A stretch of DNA of 38,691 nt, taken from NCBI GenBank assembly GCA_947623225.1, contig CANQGO010000016.1, positions 1-38,691 on the forward strand. Reading direction: 5' to 3'. The notes below the pieces were generated by a model, which worked only from the letters and a program-made list of their open reading frames with translations, searched no databases and was not told where the DNA came from. A program made the position numbers and the translations under genes. Each line of letters opens with the position of its first letter. The stretch's first letter is position 1. This document shows, piece after piece, positions 23,713 through 32,700 of this stretch. This DNA is from an uncultured Clostridia bacterium. Lineage in GTDB: Bacteria > Bacillota > Clostridia > Christensenellales > CAG-314.

Positions 23713-24339
23713 ATGATTTACAACGCATACGAAATTTTGGGATTGACGGAATCCGCCACACAGGAAGAGATAGACGCGCGCTACAACGAGCTGAAAGAAC
23801 AATATCGTCAGGACAGATTCAAGCCGGGCGATGTCGGAGAAGAAGCCTCGGAAAAATTGCAGCAGCTGGAAGTGGCGTACAGGGATATCATGACGGAGCG
23901 GCAGGAGCAGCAACAGGCTCAGGATACACGCGACGATAGCGACTATACCCTTGTACAGCAATTGATCACCGACGGCAAGCTGGATGAGGCGCAAGCCAAA
24001 CTGGACGAGCGCGTCACTCGCGACGCCGAGTGGCACTATATACAGTCCATTTTGTTCTACAAGCGCAATTGGTTTCTGGAAAGCAAGCGTCAATTGGAAC
24101 TTGCGTGCGAGATGGAGCCTAACAACGAACGCTACAAGCAGAGTCTGGAGAAGCTGACCAAGATACTTGCGTCCAATACCATCAGCCCCGACCAACTGCG
24201 TTCCTCATCCCGCCCGGTAGACGAAGGTCCGCGCGTAGGCGCAGGTAACGGCACCTGCACCGGCAGCACCTGCACGGACTGCTTGCTGTGCAATATGTGC
24301 TGCAATTGCTGTCAATGTATGGGTGGTGGCGGTTGCTGA
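23713..24339 (+). CDS. J-domain-like protein with cysteine-rich tail
   Basis: The product has 208 residues. ATG 23713 has GGGAGA upstream. Residues 1-65 resemble a DnaJ J-domain (YEILGLTESATQEEIDARYNELKEQYR), but the essential HPD that stimulates DnaK is replaced around RFKPGD, so it may not act as a standard cochaperone. A tetratricopeptide-like helical pair follows (residues 80-150). The last 30 residues carry ten cysteines in a CxxC-rich, glycine-rich tail ending GGGGC, which probably binds metal or is lipidated/oxidised. The stop overlaps the next start (TGATG). Confidence 0.8.
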   Translation: MIYNAYEILGLTESATQEEIDARYNELKEQYRQDRFKPGDVGEEASEKLQQLEVAYRDIMTERQEQQQAQDTRDDSDYTLVQQLITDGKLDEAQAKLDERVTRDAEWHYIQSILFYKRNWFLESKRQLELACEMEPNNERYKQSLEKLTKILASNTISPDQLRSSSRPVDEGPRVGAGNGTCTGSTCTDCLLCNMCCNCCQCMGGGGC

Positions 24340-24977
24340 TGAAAGGATCTGCCCGTATCATTGCTCTGTGCGGTGTGTGCGGCGCAATCTCCTGCGTAGC
24401 CCTGTTACTCACAAGTCTTGTGCCCTATGCCGCACTTATATTCGGAGTCATGGCAGCTGTAGCCACAGCGATACCCATGACGGTGTCGGGAGGCGGTCTC
24501 CGCTATTCGTTGCTGACATATTTCGCTACGCTGGTAGTTGCGGCGGTGAGCGGTATATTCATCGGCAATATAGTCGCCGTCGCACCCGTCGCGCTCTTCT
24601 GCGTACCCTTTGCCATAGTGAAGGTGTGGGGCGAGTCCATGCGAGTCACAGCCCGTGTGGAACATACCGAGACGCTGGAAAGCCCGTTTGAGGGAGAACA
24701 AGACGCCCAGGTGCTGAAGGTAGAGGTAAACGGCAAACCAAACCTGAACAAGGTCGTCAAGTGGGTAATATACTATATCCTGTTGGAGACGGGTCTGGTA
24801 CTGACGTTCCTGCTGACATGGCTGCTTACTCCGTCGGTATTTGAGCGATTCTACTCTTCCACCGTTATATTCTGGCTGACGATCGCCATCGCGCAGGTGG
24901 CAGTGCCGTTGTATGACTTGCTGTTGCGCGGGTGCCTTATTGCGGCGGTGAAAGTAGCGCGTAAAACTTTCAAATAA
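24339..24977 (+). CDS. Integral membrane protein, ECF S-component-like
   Basis: The product has 212 residues. ATG 24339 is chosen for its overlap with the preceding stop. About five or six hydrophobic segments are seen: four in residues 5-95 and two in 150-205, separated by a charged loop of about 50 residues. The N-terminal half has the alanine/glycine-rich pattern of ECF-transporter S components, but no substrate signature. It is the last gene of the trpS operon. Confidence 0.65.
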   Translation: MKGSARIIALCGVCGAISCVALLLTSLVPYAALIFGVMAAVATAIPMTVSGGGLRYSLLTYFATLVVAAVSGIFIGNIVAVAPVALFCVPFAIVKVWGESMRVTARVEHTETLESPFEGEQDAQVLKVEVNGKPNLNKVVKWVIYYILLETGLVLTFLLTWLLTPSVFERFYSSTVIFWLTIAIAQVAVPLYDLLLRGCLIAAVKVARKTFK

Positions 24978-24986
24978 TACAAAATG

Positions 24987-25008
24987 CGGGCGAAAAGCCC
25001 GTTTTTTT
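24987..25008 (+). terminator. Terminator of trpS operon
   Basis: CGGGC (24987-24991) pairs with GCCCG (24997-25001) around GAAAA and is followed by seven T. Confidence 0.9.
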
Positions 25009-25023
25009 ATGCAAACGGGAGTA

Positions 25024-25052
25024 TTGGCAAATAAGGATATTTGTGCTAAAAT
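25024..25052 (+). promoter_or_regulatory. Promoter of the THUMP methyltransferase (leaderless arrangement)
   Basis: TTGGCA (25024-25029), 17-bp spacer, TAAAAT (25047-25052). Only six bases separate the -10 box from the ATG at 25059, and no ribosome binding site precedes it. Confidence 0.65.
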
Positions 25053-25058
25053 GGTGCT

Positions 25059-26186
25059 ATGAAGTTGCTCATTCCTTCCGCCACCGGCATAGAAGCGGTG
25101 GTCAAACGCCAATTGGCGGATCTCGGCTATCATGATACGAGGGCTATATACGGCAGGATCGCCGTGCCCGACTGTGCCTGGCGAGACGTGGCGCGTCTGA
25201 ATATGTTCCTGCGCAGCGGCGAACGTGTGCTCATCAATCTTGCCCAATTCGAGGCGAAGGACTTCGACGCACTCTATGACGGGATACGGTCGGTGTGCTG
25301 GAGCGATTGGATAAGTAAGCAAGGCAGGATCGTCGTCGTGACCAAGAGCGTCAGAAGCCTGCTGTCCGCGCATCACTCCATCCAGTCTGTGGGCAAGAAA
25401 GCCATAGCCGACGTACTGCTTGGAAGGTACTCCGAGTTGAATGAAGAGGGCGAAGAGTATCGGGTAGAGTTGGACATCACCGACGACGTGTGCTCCGTCA
25501 ATCTGGACACTACGGGCGAGGGGTTGCACAAGCGCGGCTACCGCACGCTGCCGTATGACGCACCGCTCAAGGAGACTACTGCCGCAGCCCTTATAGACTT
25601 GTCGGTATGGAATCCCGACAAAATGTTTTCGGATATATTCTGCGGAAGCGGTACGTTGCCGATAGAAGCGGCGATGAAGGCTTTGCATATGGCTCCGGGC
25701 ATGCACAGACGCTTCGCTTACGAAGATTGGCAATGTGTAGCCCCCGACGCGCACGCTGTCGCTCTGGAAGAGGCTCGGGACGCGCGCGTGGAGCGTAGAC
25801 TGAATATAATAGGCGCGGATGTCAGCGAGCGCGCCATCGAGACCGCCCGTTTTCACGCCATGCAGGCGGGAGTGGACGGATATATCAAGTTCAATGTGCG
25901 CCGTGCGCAGGAGTTCGTGACCAAGTCGAGTTACGGCGTGAATATAAGCAACCCTCCCTATGGTGAGCGGCTGGGTGACTTACAGACCGCTATAGCCACC
26001 GCCTCGGATATGGGCAAACTATACCGCACGCTGGACAAGTGGAACTTCTACTTCCTGACGCCGCTGGCGGACTTCGAGCGTCACTTCGGCAGACGCGCGG
26101 ATAAGAAACGCTACATATACAACGCCGGTATCAAGTGCAGTTATTACTCATTCAACGGCCCCAAACCGACAGTTAAACGACTTTAG
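25059..26186 (+). CDS. THUMP-domain class I SAM-dependent RNA methyltransferase (RlmL/YpsC-like)
   Basis: The product has 375 residues. An N-terminal ferredoxin-like/THUMP RNA-binding region (residues 1-160) is followed by a Rossmann methyltransferase. Motif I is DIFCGSGTLPIEAA near 192 and the N-methylation motif NPPY is at 298-301, followed by GERLGD. It probably methylates a guanine N2 in 23S rRNA, as RlmL does; the exact site is inferred. The short form without the RlmK half is typical of Firmicutes. There is no Shine-Dalgarno site, and the promoter position predicts a leaderless mRNA. Confidence 0.92.
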   Translation: MKLLIPSATGIEAVVKRQLADLGYHDTRAIYGRIAVPDCAWRDVARLNMFLRSGERVLINLAQFEAKDFDALYDGIRSVCWSDWISKQGRIVVVTKSVRSLLSAHHSIQSVGKKAIADVLLGRYSELNEEGEEYRVELDITDDVCSVNLDTTGEGLHKRGYRTLPYDAPLKETTAAALIDLSVWNPDKMFSDIFCGSGTLPIEAAMKALHMAPGMHRRFAYEDWQCVAPDAHAVALEEARDARVERRLNIIGADVSERAIETARFHAMQAGVDGYIKFNVRRAQEFVTKSSYGVNISNPPYGERLGDLQTAIATASDMGKLYRTLDKWNFYFLTPLADFERHFGRRADKKRYIYNAGIKCSYYSFNGPKPTVKRL

Positions 26187-26200
26187 TTGTACATAATGCA

Positions 26201-26230
26201 ACAGGCACGACGCGTATGCGTCGTGCCTGT
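26201..26230. terminator. Convergent-gene hairpin
   Basis: A perfect 13-bp stem (ACAGGCACGACGC / GCGTCGTGCCTGT) with a GTAT loop lies between two converging genes. It lacks a T-run on either strand, so termination is likely but not proven by sequence. Confidence 0.5.
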
Positions 26231-26266
26231 GTGTATACATAAGGGATATGTGTGTGAGTGTGTGCG

Positions 26267-26815
26267 TTATTGCACGTGCCAGTCTCTGAGCAGACTGTCC
26301 ACGTCCGTGATCACGGCTCCGTAGGTAGCTACGAAGTACTTGATACCGTAGTCGTAGTCCTCCTGAGTGAAGCTGTCTGTGGCGTCCTTGGCGACTATGA
26401 GGTCGTAGCCCAATTGGTATGCGTCCGCACCCGTATGGCGTACGCACATGTGCGTGTGCAGTCCCGTCAGTATCACGGTGTCCACGCCCAGTTCCTTCAG
26501 CAGCAGGTCCAGATCGGTGTGGAAGAATCCGCTGTAGCGACGCTTGGGTACCACGTAGTCCGTGTCACACAGTTTCAGTTCGGGTATGACCTCCGCGCCC
26601 TTGGTTCCCGCTATGGCGTGGTCGCCCCACAGTTTCAACTCGTGGTCTATACCCTTGATATGGGCGTCGTTGCAGAATATGACGGGTACGCCCGCTTTGC
26701 GTGCGCCGTCCAGCAGTCGGGCAGTCTGTGGAACTATCGCCAACCCTCTGTCGCACTTGAGCGCGCCCGTTACAAAGTCATTAAGCATATCTACGACAAG
26801 TATTGCCTGTTTCAT
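26267..26815 (-). CDS. Isochorismatase-family cysteine hydrolase
   Basis: The product has 182 residues. The catalytic triad of the family is visible: Asp9 (VVDMLNDF), Lys91 (VVPKRRYSGF) and Cys124 (GLHTHMCVRHT), preceded by the cis-peptide turn. Nicotinamidase-type activity is possible, since the size and triad fit. The metal-binding DxH of PncA is not clearly seen, so the substrate is left open. A GAGGTG site precedes the ATG at 26815. Confidence 0.88.
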   Translation of the reverse strand: MKQAILVVDMLNDFVTGALKCDRGLAIVPQTARLLDGARKAGVPVIFCNDAHIKGIDHELKLWGDHAIAGTKGAEVIPELKLCDTDYVVPKRRYSGFFHTDLDLLLKELGVDTVILTGLHTHMCVRHTGADAYQLGYDLIVAKDATDSFTQEDYDYGIKYFVATYGAVITDVDSLLRDWHVQ

Positions 26816-26838
26816 AGTAGCACCTCGTTTTTTTATTC

Positions 26839-26867
26839 AGTATACGCCGTGCCGCAGAGAATGTCAA
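26839..26867 (-). promoter_or_regulatory. Promoter of the isochorismatase-family gene
   Basis: On the minus strand TTGACA (26867-26862), 17-bp spacer, TATACT (26844-26839). Confidence 0.85.
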
Positions 26868-26922
26868 TATTTTTATATGGGCAATTCGATGCGTATATAT
26901 TGAAAATTTTTGATCAGCCTTA

Positions 26923-26952
26923 TTGATTATCCGATATAATATGTGGTATAAT
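26923..26952 (+). promoter_or_regulatory. Promoter of the flavin reductase gene
   Basis: TTGATT (26923-26928), 18-bp spacer, TATAAT (26947-26952). A second TATAAT at 26935-26940 could be an alternative. Confidence 0.65.
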
Positions 26953-26976
26953 CTAGAAAAAACAGAGGTGGATAAT

Positions 26977-27534
26977 ATGCGTAAAAATTTCGGAAAAAAG
27001 ACATGGCTGTTTCCTTGCCCGGTACTTATCATCGCCACATACAACGCCGACGGCACTGCCGACGCGATGAATGCCGCCTGGGGCGGGATATATGACACCA
27101 ATCAACTCATGCTGTGCCTGAGCGACGACCATGCCACTACGAAGAATATTCTCCGTACCAAGGCCTTCACCGTCAGTTTTGCCGACGCGGCACACGTGAC
27201 GGAGGCGGACTATATTGGCTTGGTCTCGGGCAACAGCGTCCCCGACAAGCTGGATCGTGCGGGACTGCACACCGTGCGCGCCGAGCATGTGGATGCACCC
27301 GTGATCACGGAGTTCCCCGTGGCGGTAGAGTGCACGCTCAATCACGTCAATGAGGACGGCATCATCGTCGGAGATATCGTCAATGTCACCGCCGACGAGA
27401 GCGTACTGGGCGACAAGGGCGGTCTGGATATAGGCAAGGCGCGTTTCATTTCCTACAACTCCGCCGCTCACGACTATCGTGTACTGGGAGATAAAGTGGG
27501 CAACGCCTTCTCCGACGGTAAGAAAATCAAGTAA
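26977..27534 (+). CDS. Flavin reductase-like FMN-binding protein
   Basis: The product has 185 residues. ATG 26977 has AGAGGTGG upstream; the in-frame ATG at 26941 lies inside the promoter. The family pattern is a split beta-barrel: PCPVLIIATYNADGTADAMNAAWGG near the N terminus, then DHATTKNILRTKAFTVSF, which lines the FMN phosphate, and EFPVAVECTL. Flavoredoxin-type proteins of this family shuttle electrons to or from NAD(P)H or low-potential partners in anaerobes. The substrate is unknown. Confidence 0.88.
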   Translation: MRKNFGKKTWLFPCPVLIIATYNADGTADAMNAAWGGIYDTNQLMLCLSDDHATTKNILRTKAFTVSFADAAHVTEADYIGLVSGNSVPDKLDRAGLHTVRAEHVDAPVITEFPVAVECTLNHVNEDGIIVGDIVNVTADESVLGDKGGLDIGKARFISYNSAAHDYRVLGDKVGNAFSDGKKIK

Positions 27535-27541
27535 CGTGTAC

Positions 27542-27578
27542 AAAAAAAGCGTTCCGAGTTCGATCGGAACGCTTTTTT
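27542..27578. terminator. Bidirectional terminator
   Basis: Seven A, then GCGTTCCGA (27549-27557) pairing with TCGGAACGC (27564-27572) around GTTCGA, then six T. It serves the converging flavin reductase and dehydrogenase-like genes. Confidence 0.92.
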
Positions 27579-27587
27579 GCGTATATT

Positions 27588-28601
27588 TCAGTTGATCTTG
27601 ACGACCTTGGACTTCAAGACAAGTTCTTCCGGCTCCGTCCGCTCCAGCTCCTCATCGAGCTTGTCAAAGGAAACGGTCTTGCCTATGAGGGAGTCCACAT
27701 TGACGGTATCGGTGACGAGCAGGTTGATGGCGGAGGAGTAACTGCCTGCGCCGTTGTACACGCCGAATATATTCAGATGCTTTCTGCATATCTGCGCCAC
27801 CGAGAGTTTGCTTTCCTTGTTGGAGTAGCCCGCCAGGCATATGTTCGCATTCACCGCAGCCACGCTGTAGACGTCTTTCATATTGAAGTCCGAGTTGGAA
27901 AACAGTACCAGTTCGTTGCACATTCTGCCGCCCGTGATGGCGAGGATCTCGTTTTCCACGTCCGTCACGTCGGGATTGAAACTGTAGAATATGCCCAGTC
28001 CGCGCGCGGTCTCCAGCAACTCTTCTCTGTTGCTGATGAATACAGGCACTGCCTGGTAGTAGGAGACGAGCTGCGCGAGTATCAACCCCGTCTTGGTGGA
28101 GGAGAATATGGCTATGTGCCGTCCCTTTTCCAGATTGAGTGCGTCTATCACGTTCAGGCAAAATGCCACATACGGTACGAACAGGGCTTTCTCCGTGGAC
28201 AACTTATCCGGCAGACGGTGCAGCAGGGTGTAGGGCAGATCGACGAAGTTCTGCAACAGACCGTTGCAGTTGTAGCCCAACTCCTGCATGTTGGAGCACT
28301 TGTCGTACTCGTCGTTTTTGCACTCGTCGCAAGCCTCGCAGGGAATGTACGGCTCTATCGCCACCCTGTCCATCTTGTTGAAAAACGGATTGTCCCCCAC
28401 CACCTTGGACACTACGCCGACGGCGTTCCTGCCCATGATGAAGGGATATTTGCGCTTGCTCGCGCCCGTGTAGATCTCAAAGTCCGAATTGGTGATGAGC
28501 ACCTCTTCGATCTTGACCTTTATCTGGTTTTCGGCTATCTCGGTGGGTGCAAATTCCTCAGTCCTGAGTGTTCGCGGAGCCTCCAGTATCCAAGCCTTCA
28601 T
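27588..28601 (-). CDS. Zinc-type medium-chain dehydrogenase relative lacking catalytic zinc ligands
   Basis: The product has 337 residues. ATG 28601 has GGAGG 5 bp upstream, better than the longer frame from 28664. The fold is that of medium-chain alcohol/threonine dehydrogenases, and the structural zinc site is intact (Cys88, Cys91, Cys94, Cys102). The catalytic site is not: the usual CGSD is TNSD at 37-40 and the usual GHE is GRN at 57-59. The nucleotide-binding GxGxxG is replaced by SSTKTG. It may bind another ligand, use no zinc (quinone-reductase-like chemistry), or be a non-catalytic family member. The coding frame is intact, so it is not a pseudogene. Confidence 0.85.
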   Translation of the reverse strand: MKAWILEAPRTLRTEEFAPTEIAENQIKVKIEEVLITNSDFEIYTGASKRKYPFIMGRNAVGVVSKVVGDNPFFNKMDRVAIEPYIPCEACDECKNDEYDKCSNMQELGYNCNGLLQNFVDLPYTLLHRLPDKLSTEKALFVPYVAFCLNVIDALNLEKGRHIAIFSSTKTGLILAQLVSYYQAVPVFISNREELLETARGLGIFYSFNPDVTDVENEILAITGGRMCNELVLFSNSDFNMKDVYSVAAVNANICLAGYSNKESKLSVAQICRKHLNIFGVYNGAGSYSSAINLLVTDTVNVDSLIGKTVSFDKLDEELERTEPEELVLKSKVVKIN

Positions 28602-28662
28602 ATAACCTCCGATGTTTCGTCGTGCGGCACGCCTCTGCGCCGCATTTCCGATAGACAGTATC

Positions 28663-28691
28663 ATTATAGCAGATATGCCGAAAAAAATCTA
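28663..28691 (-). promoter_or_regulatory. Promoter of the dehydrogenase-like gene
   Basis: On the minus strand an extended -10, TGC-TATAAT (TATAAT 28668-28663), with a weak TAGATT -35 at 28691-28686 and 17-bp spacer. Confidence 0.65.
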
Positions 28692-28781
28692 CACTTTTTG
28701 CAAATTGCTTGTCCGCTTCCGCCCGAAATACTCTATAACGCGCATACGTAGTGCGTTTTCACGGCAAAATTTTTTTCCGGT

Positions 28782-28810
28782 TTGACAATTGCCGTGCAAT
28801 GTACTACAAT
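28782..28810 (+). promoter_or_regulatory. Promoter of the metallo-hydrolase gene
   Basis: TTGACA (28782-28787), 17-bp spacer, TACAAT (28805-28810). Confidence 0.85.
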
Positions 28811-28839
28811 TTGAGTATATTGCGGCACGGAGGTGCGAT

Positions 28840-29484
28840 ATGAAGATACAATATCTCGGTCATGCGAGTTTCAGGATCATAAGCGATATGGGCACTACCA
28901 TAGTGACCGACCCGTACAAGGCGGACATGGTGGGCTTTGCCATGACGCCGGTGCGCTGCGACGCGGTCACCGTATCCCATCATCACGGCGATCACGACTG
29001 CATGGACGGCATCCTGGGCGACCCTGCCATACTGGATCGCGCTGGCGAGTGTACGGCGGACGATATAGCGATAGAGAGCCTTTCCTCTTTCCACGACGAC
29101 GCGCGCGGTGCCAAGCGGGGCAAGAACCTCGTATTCACCTTCGCCGCGGACGGTCTGCGCGTGGTGCATATGGGCGATATAGGCTGCTTCGACGCAAGTC
29201 TCGCCTCTCGTATACGCGGCTGCGACGTGCTCATGATCCCCGTGGGCGGCACTTTCACCGTGGACGCACGCGGCGCCAAGCAGTACGTGGACGCAGTCCG
29301 ACCCGGTATAGTCATTCCCATGCACTACAGGAGCGCGGAGCATCACTTCGACGTGGACGGCGTGGACAAGTTCCTCTCCCTGTTCGACGCCGACGCGGTG
29401 TACGACGCCGGCACGACTCTATGTATAGACGACCGCCCCGAGCCGCCTACACGCGTGGCGGTGATGACCCGTTTCGTCGACTGA
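28840..29484 (+). CDS. Metallo-beta-lactamase-fold hydrolase (UlaG-like)
   Basis: The product has 214 residues. ATG 28840 has GGAGG 6 bp upstream. The metal-binding signature HxHxDH is H47, H49, D51, H52 in SHHHGDHD; VVHMGDIG and IPMHYRS supply later ligands. The short UlaG/YtnP-like form acts on unknown phosphoester or lactone substrates in the cytoplasm (no signal peptide). It is monocistronic, and its stop lies 66 bp before the lipoprotein promoter. Confidence 0.9.
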   Translation: MKIQYLGHASFRIISDMGTTIVTDPYKADMVGFAMTPVRCDAVTVSHHHGDHDCMDGILGDPAILDRAGECTADDIAIESLSSFHDDARGAKRGKNLVFTFAADGLRVVHMGDIGCFDASLASRIRGCDVLMIPVGGTFTVDARGAKQYVDAVRPGIVIPMHYRSAEHHFDVDGVDKFLSLFDADAVYDAGTTLCIDDRPEPPTRVAVMTRFVD

Positions 29485-29550
29485 ACGCAATAGAGACGGA
29501 CAATTTTACACTTTTTTATTATATTTTATCGATTTTTACCTCTATTTTGT

Positions 29551-29580
29551 TTGACAAAACCCCACGGGGGGGGGTATAAT
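29551..29580 (+). promoter_or_regulatory. Promoter with G9 tract in spacer (putative phase-variable)
   Basis: TTGACA (29551-29556) and TATAAT (29575-29580) are both perfect, but the spacer is 18 bp and contains nine consecutive G (29566-29574). Slipped-strand changes in that run would alter spacer length; loss of one G gives the optimal 17 bp. Confidence 0.8.
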
Positions 29581-29586
29581 CAACCT

Positions 29587-29694
29587 ACCGACTTTGTTTT
29601 CGATACTTATACAGCCTGAAACGTAATAGTAAGTATATAAAAAAGTTTGAGTTATATACTTCACGCGAACGGGCGCATAGTCGCCTGTTTTTTT
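29587..29694 (+). promoter_or_regulatory. Structured leader with alternative hairpins before lipoprotein gene
   Basis: The segment TAAGTAT at 29630-29636 can pair with ATACTTA (29603-29609), or, as part of AAGTATATAA (29631-29640), with TTATATACTT (29652-29661). The two folds exclude each other, and an intrinsic terminator follows. This is the layout of an attenuator or riboswitch, but no known aptamer is recognised. Confidence 0.45.
29668..29694 (+). terminator. Intrinsic terminator inside the lipoprotein leader
   Basis: AACGGGCG (29668-29675) pairs with CGCCTGTT (29682-29689, one G-T) around CATAGT and runs into seven T. It lies 28 bp before the ATG at 29723, so full-length mRNA requires read-through. 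CTGTTT (29685-29690) can alternatively pair with AAACAG (29697-29702). Confidence 0.7.
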
Positions 29695-29722
29695 ATAAAC
29701 AGACGCCATACGAGAGACCGAT

Positions 29723-32700
29723 ATGAAAAGAAAATTATTCAAAATCGCTATATTTGCCCTGTTGTTCGCGCTGTCTGTGACGGCGTTGGCACTCGCCGCA
29801 TGCAAGCCGGATGATCCCGTCACTCCGCCGGGACCCGAGCCGTCTGCACAGGTCACCGTCACGGTGGACTTCGACCTGGAAGGCGCGGAGGACGCTACCT
29901 TTACCATAGACGCGGGCGCGAACTTCTATTCGCGGCTGCAGGAAGTGGTCAGGCCTATAACCGGCCTCGTATTCGACGGCTACTACCTCGACGGCGTTGC
30001 CGTCACGGCTCAGACTGCCGCTCCCGACCATGACTTCACCGTCACGGCACATTGGCTCGTGCCCTATAGCGTAGAAGTGTACCTCGAGGACCTCGAGGGC
30101 AACTTCACCAAGGATAACGCGCGTACACGCTCGTACACGGGCGCACGCGGCGGCAAGGCTACTGCCGAGGCGCAGAGCATAGAGGGCTTCGAGTGGGATG
30201 AGTCCCACCCCGACAACGTCACCGAGAGCACATTGACCGACGCCGGTACGACGCTCAGACTGTACTACAAACGCGCGTTGTATACCCTCTCTTTCGACAA
30301 GGGCAATGCAACTGCGGCTACAGGCGAGATGGGATCCCTCTCCGTCAAGTACGGTCAGAGCATATCCCTGCCCGCTTGCGGTTTCACTTCCGCTACCGCT
30401 CGGTTTGCCGGGTACAATACCCGCACCGACAACGGCGGTACGGCATACTCCGTGGGCGACAGCATCACCATGCAGGGCAATATCACCCTGTACGCGGTGT
30501 GGATGGCTACAGTCCATCAGACGGTGTGGCTGGAGAGCGTGGAGACGGACGGCGTATTCGATACGAGCGACACCGTCACATTCGAGGCGGTGGTGGGCAG
30601 TTTCGTCAACGCCCGCGACTACGACACCTCTCGCTATACCCGTGCCGGTGAGCACGAGGGCACCGTGGGCAGCGGTACTGTCGCGGAGAACGGTCTCTCG
30701 CTGACTACGTACCACACCTTGCGCGTATTCACCGTCACCTATGCCGACGGTACGGATAGAACGGAAAGCGTCAAGTACGGCAGACAACACACCGTACTCG
30801 AGGCTCCCGTAAGCGATACGGAAGAGGTAATTATGTACTGCACTTCCGCCACGGGCAACGGCCGCGACTATAACTTCGGCGATACCTTCACCGTGACGTC
30901 GGATATCACCCTGTACCCCGTGATCGTGGATATATTCACCGACGCGGCAGGCAGCGGCGACACGCTCCGCCTCCGTCGTAACTTCTCGGGCAGAGGCGCG
31001 GCTGTGCTGGTGCGCGGCGGCGAGGAATTGCCCGGCTTCGTGACCATCACGACCTACGGCGATATGATCATCGTGGACTTCGACGTGACCACGTATACAG
31101 ATGACGGTGAGGTGGATACCGTCTACAACGGCCGCGTCACCGACGCAGAAGGCCACAAGTTCAGCTACCGCGACGAGGAATTGTACGGTACGTATATATA
31201 CTACGACTACCTGAGCGATGAGCTGGTCATGGCACTGCTGGCGTTCGACGGGTATAGCACGGGCACCCTCGGTATCCCCGACCCCGACTCCGTAGACGAT
31301 AGGATAGCATTTTATTGGATATATAGATACGAGTACCTTCCCGATACGGACGACTATCTCGTGTACTACTACCTGCCCGCCGACCCTGAGAATACTCAGT
31401 CACGGACCTACTTCAAGGTCGTCAAGGATCCTCAGACTATAGAAGACGTGACCCTGGACGGCTACTTCATGGAGTTAGGCGAGGAGGGCTACTACGAGTG
31501 GCAACTCGTCCGCAACGGCGAGGTGCAGGACGTCCTCTTCGTCCCGAACGGCTACGGCGAAGCCACCCTGTACGATATCAGCATGGACGCGGATGGCAAT
31601 AGAGAACTCCTGCCATATCAGAGCGGTCACTACTTCAGTTCGGATATCAAGGGCGAATACGAGTTCGTCGTGAACGACAAAGTGGAGTTCTACTTCATCC
31701 TGAAGGCACAGCAGTATGAGGGCGAGACCTATTACTTCTTCCTGCAACGCGGCGAAGAGTACGGCGTATACCTGCAAAACGAGCAGGAGTACCCCCAAAT
31801 ATACCTCGACGGCTACGGCGGAGCAGCCTACTATACCGACGTATCCGATACGGAAGGCACCATCGGCTACTATACCATAACCGACCAAAACGGCGACTAC
31901 GTGGTGATCGTCACCTTCATGGACAGCACTCTCGGTGAGTTGGCTGTGCACGTGACATTGCCCGATGGCGAAGAGTACGGCACCTACGAAGTGTACGACG
32001 ACGGTCTCGTCATAGTGGACAACGTTGTCACTCAGTACCTCGGCCACTCCTCCGTCATAGTTATACCGGACGGCGTCACGGCTATAGAGGCAAGGGTGTT
32101 TGCCAACGTCAGCCTCACCTCCGTGACTTTCCCGAGTTCATTGACATATATAGGCGACTACGCCTTTGAAAACAGCAGCGCGTCCGGCGGCAACTCCCTC
32201 AGGACGGTCTACTTCCTCGGCGAGATTCCTCCCACACTGGGCGAGGACGTGTTCCGCTGGATCAAGGGCAACTTCACTATCGTCGTGCCCGACGGCTGCG
32301 AGCAGATCTATCGCGAGGCATTCGCGACAGCCACGCCTTCCCAGCCGAGTGGCTACGCCGTATACGTCGTCAGCCGCGCAGAGCAGGCAAATAAGCCTCT
32401 CTACGAAGTGGTGGACGGCACATTGGTGAGCTACAACAACAAGGACGAGGACCCCTCCGACGTGCATGTGGTCATCCCCGAAGGCGTCACCGCTATAGCC
32501 GACGGCGTATTCAACGGCATCACGTATATCACATCCGTCGACCTCGCGGGCGTACGCACCATAGGTGCCCGCGCCTTCTACGGCTGCACGGGTCTCACCG
32601 AGATCATCGGCGGCGAGCACGTCACGGATATAGGCAGCGAGGCGTTCTACGGTTGCACGGGTCTCACCGAGTTGGAGATGGACGCTATAGTCAATATAGG

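Noticed and set aside
29587-29694. Leader as a c-di-GMP or PreQ1 riboswitch
   Set aside because: I could not find the conserved core sequences of either aptamer; only the alternative-hairpin and terminator layout is supported.
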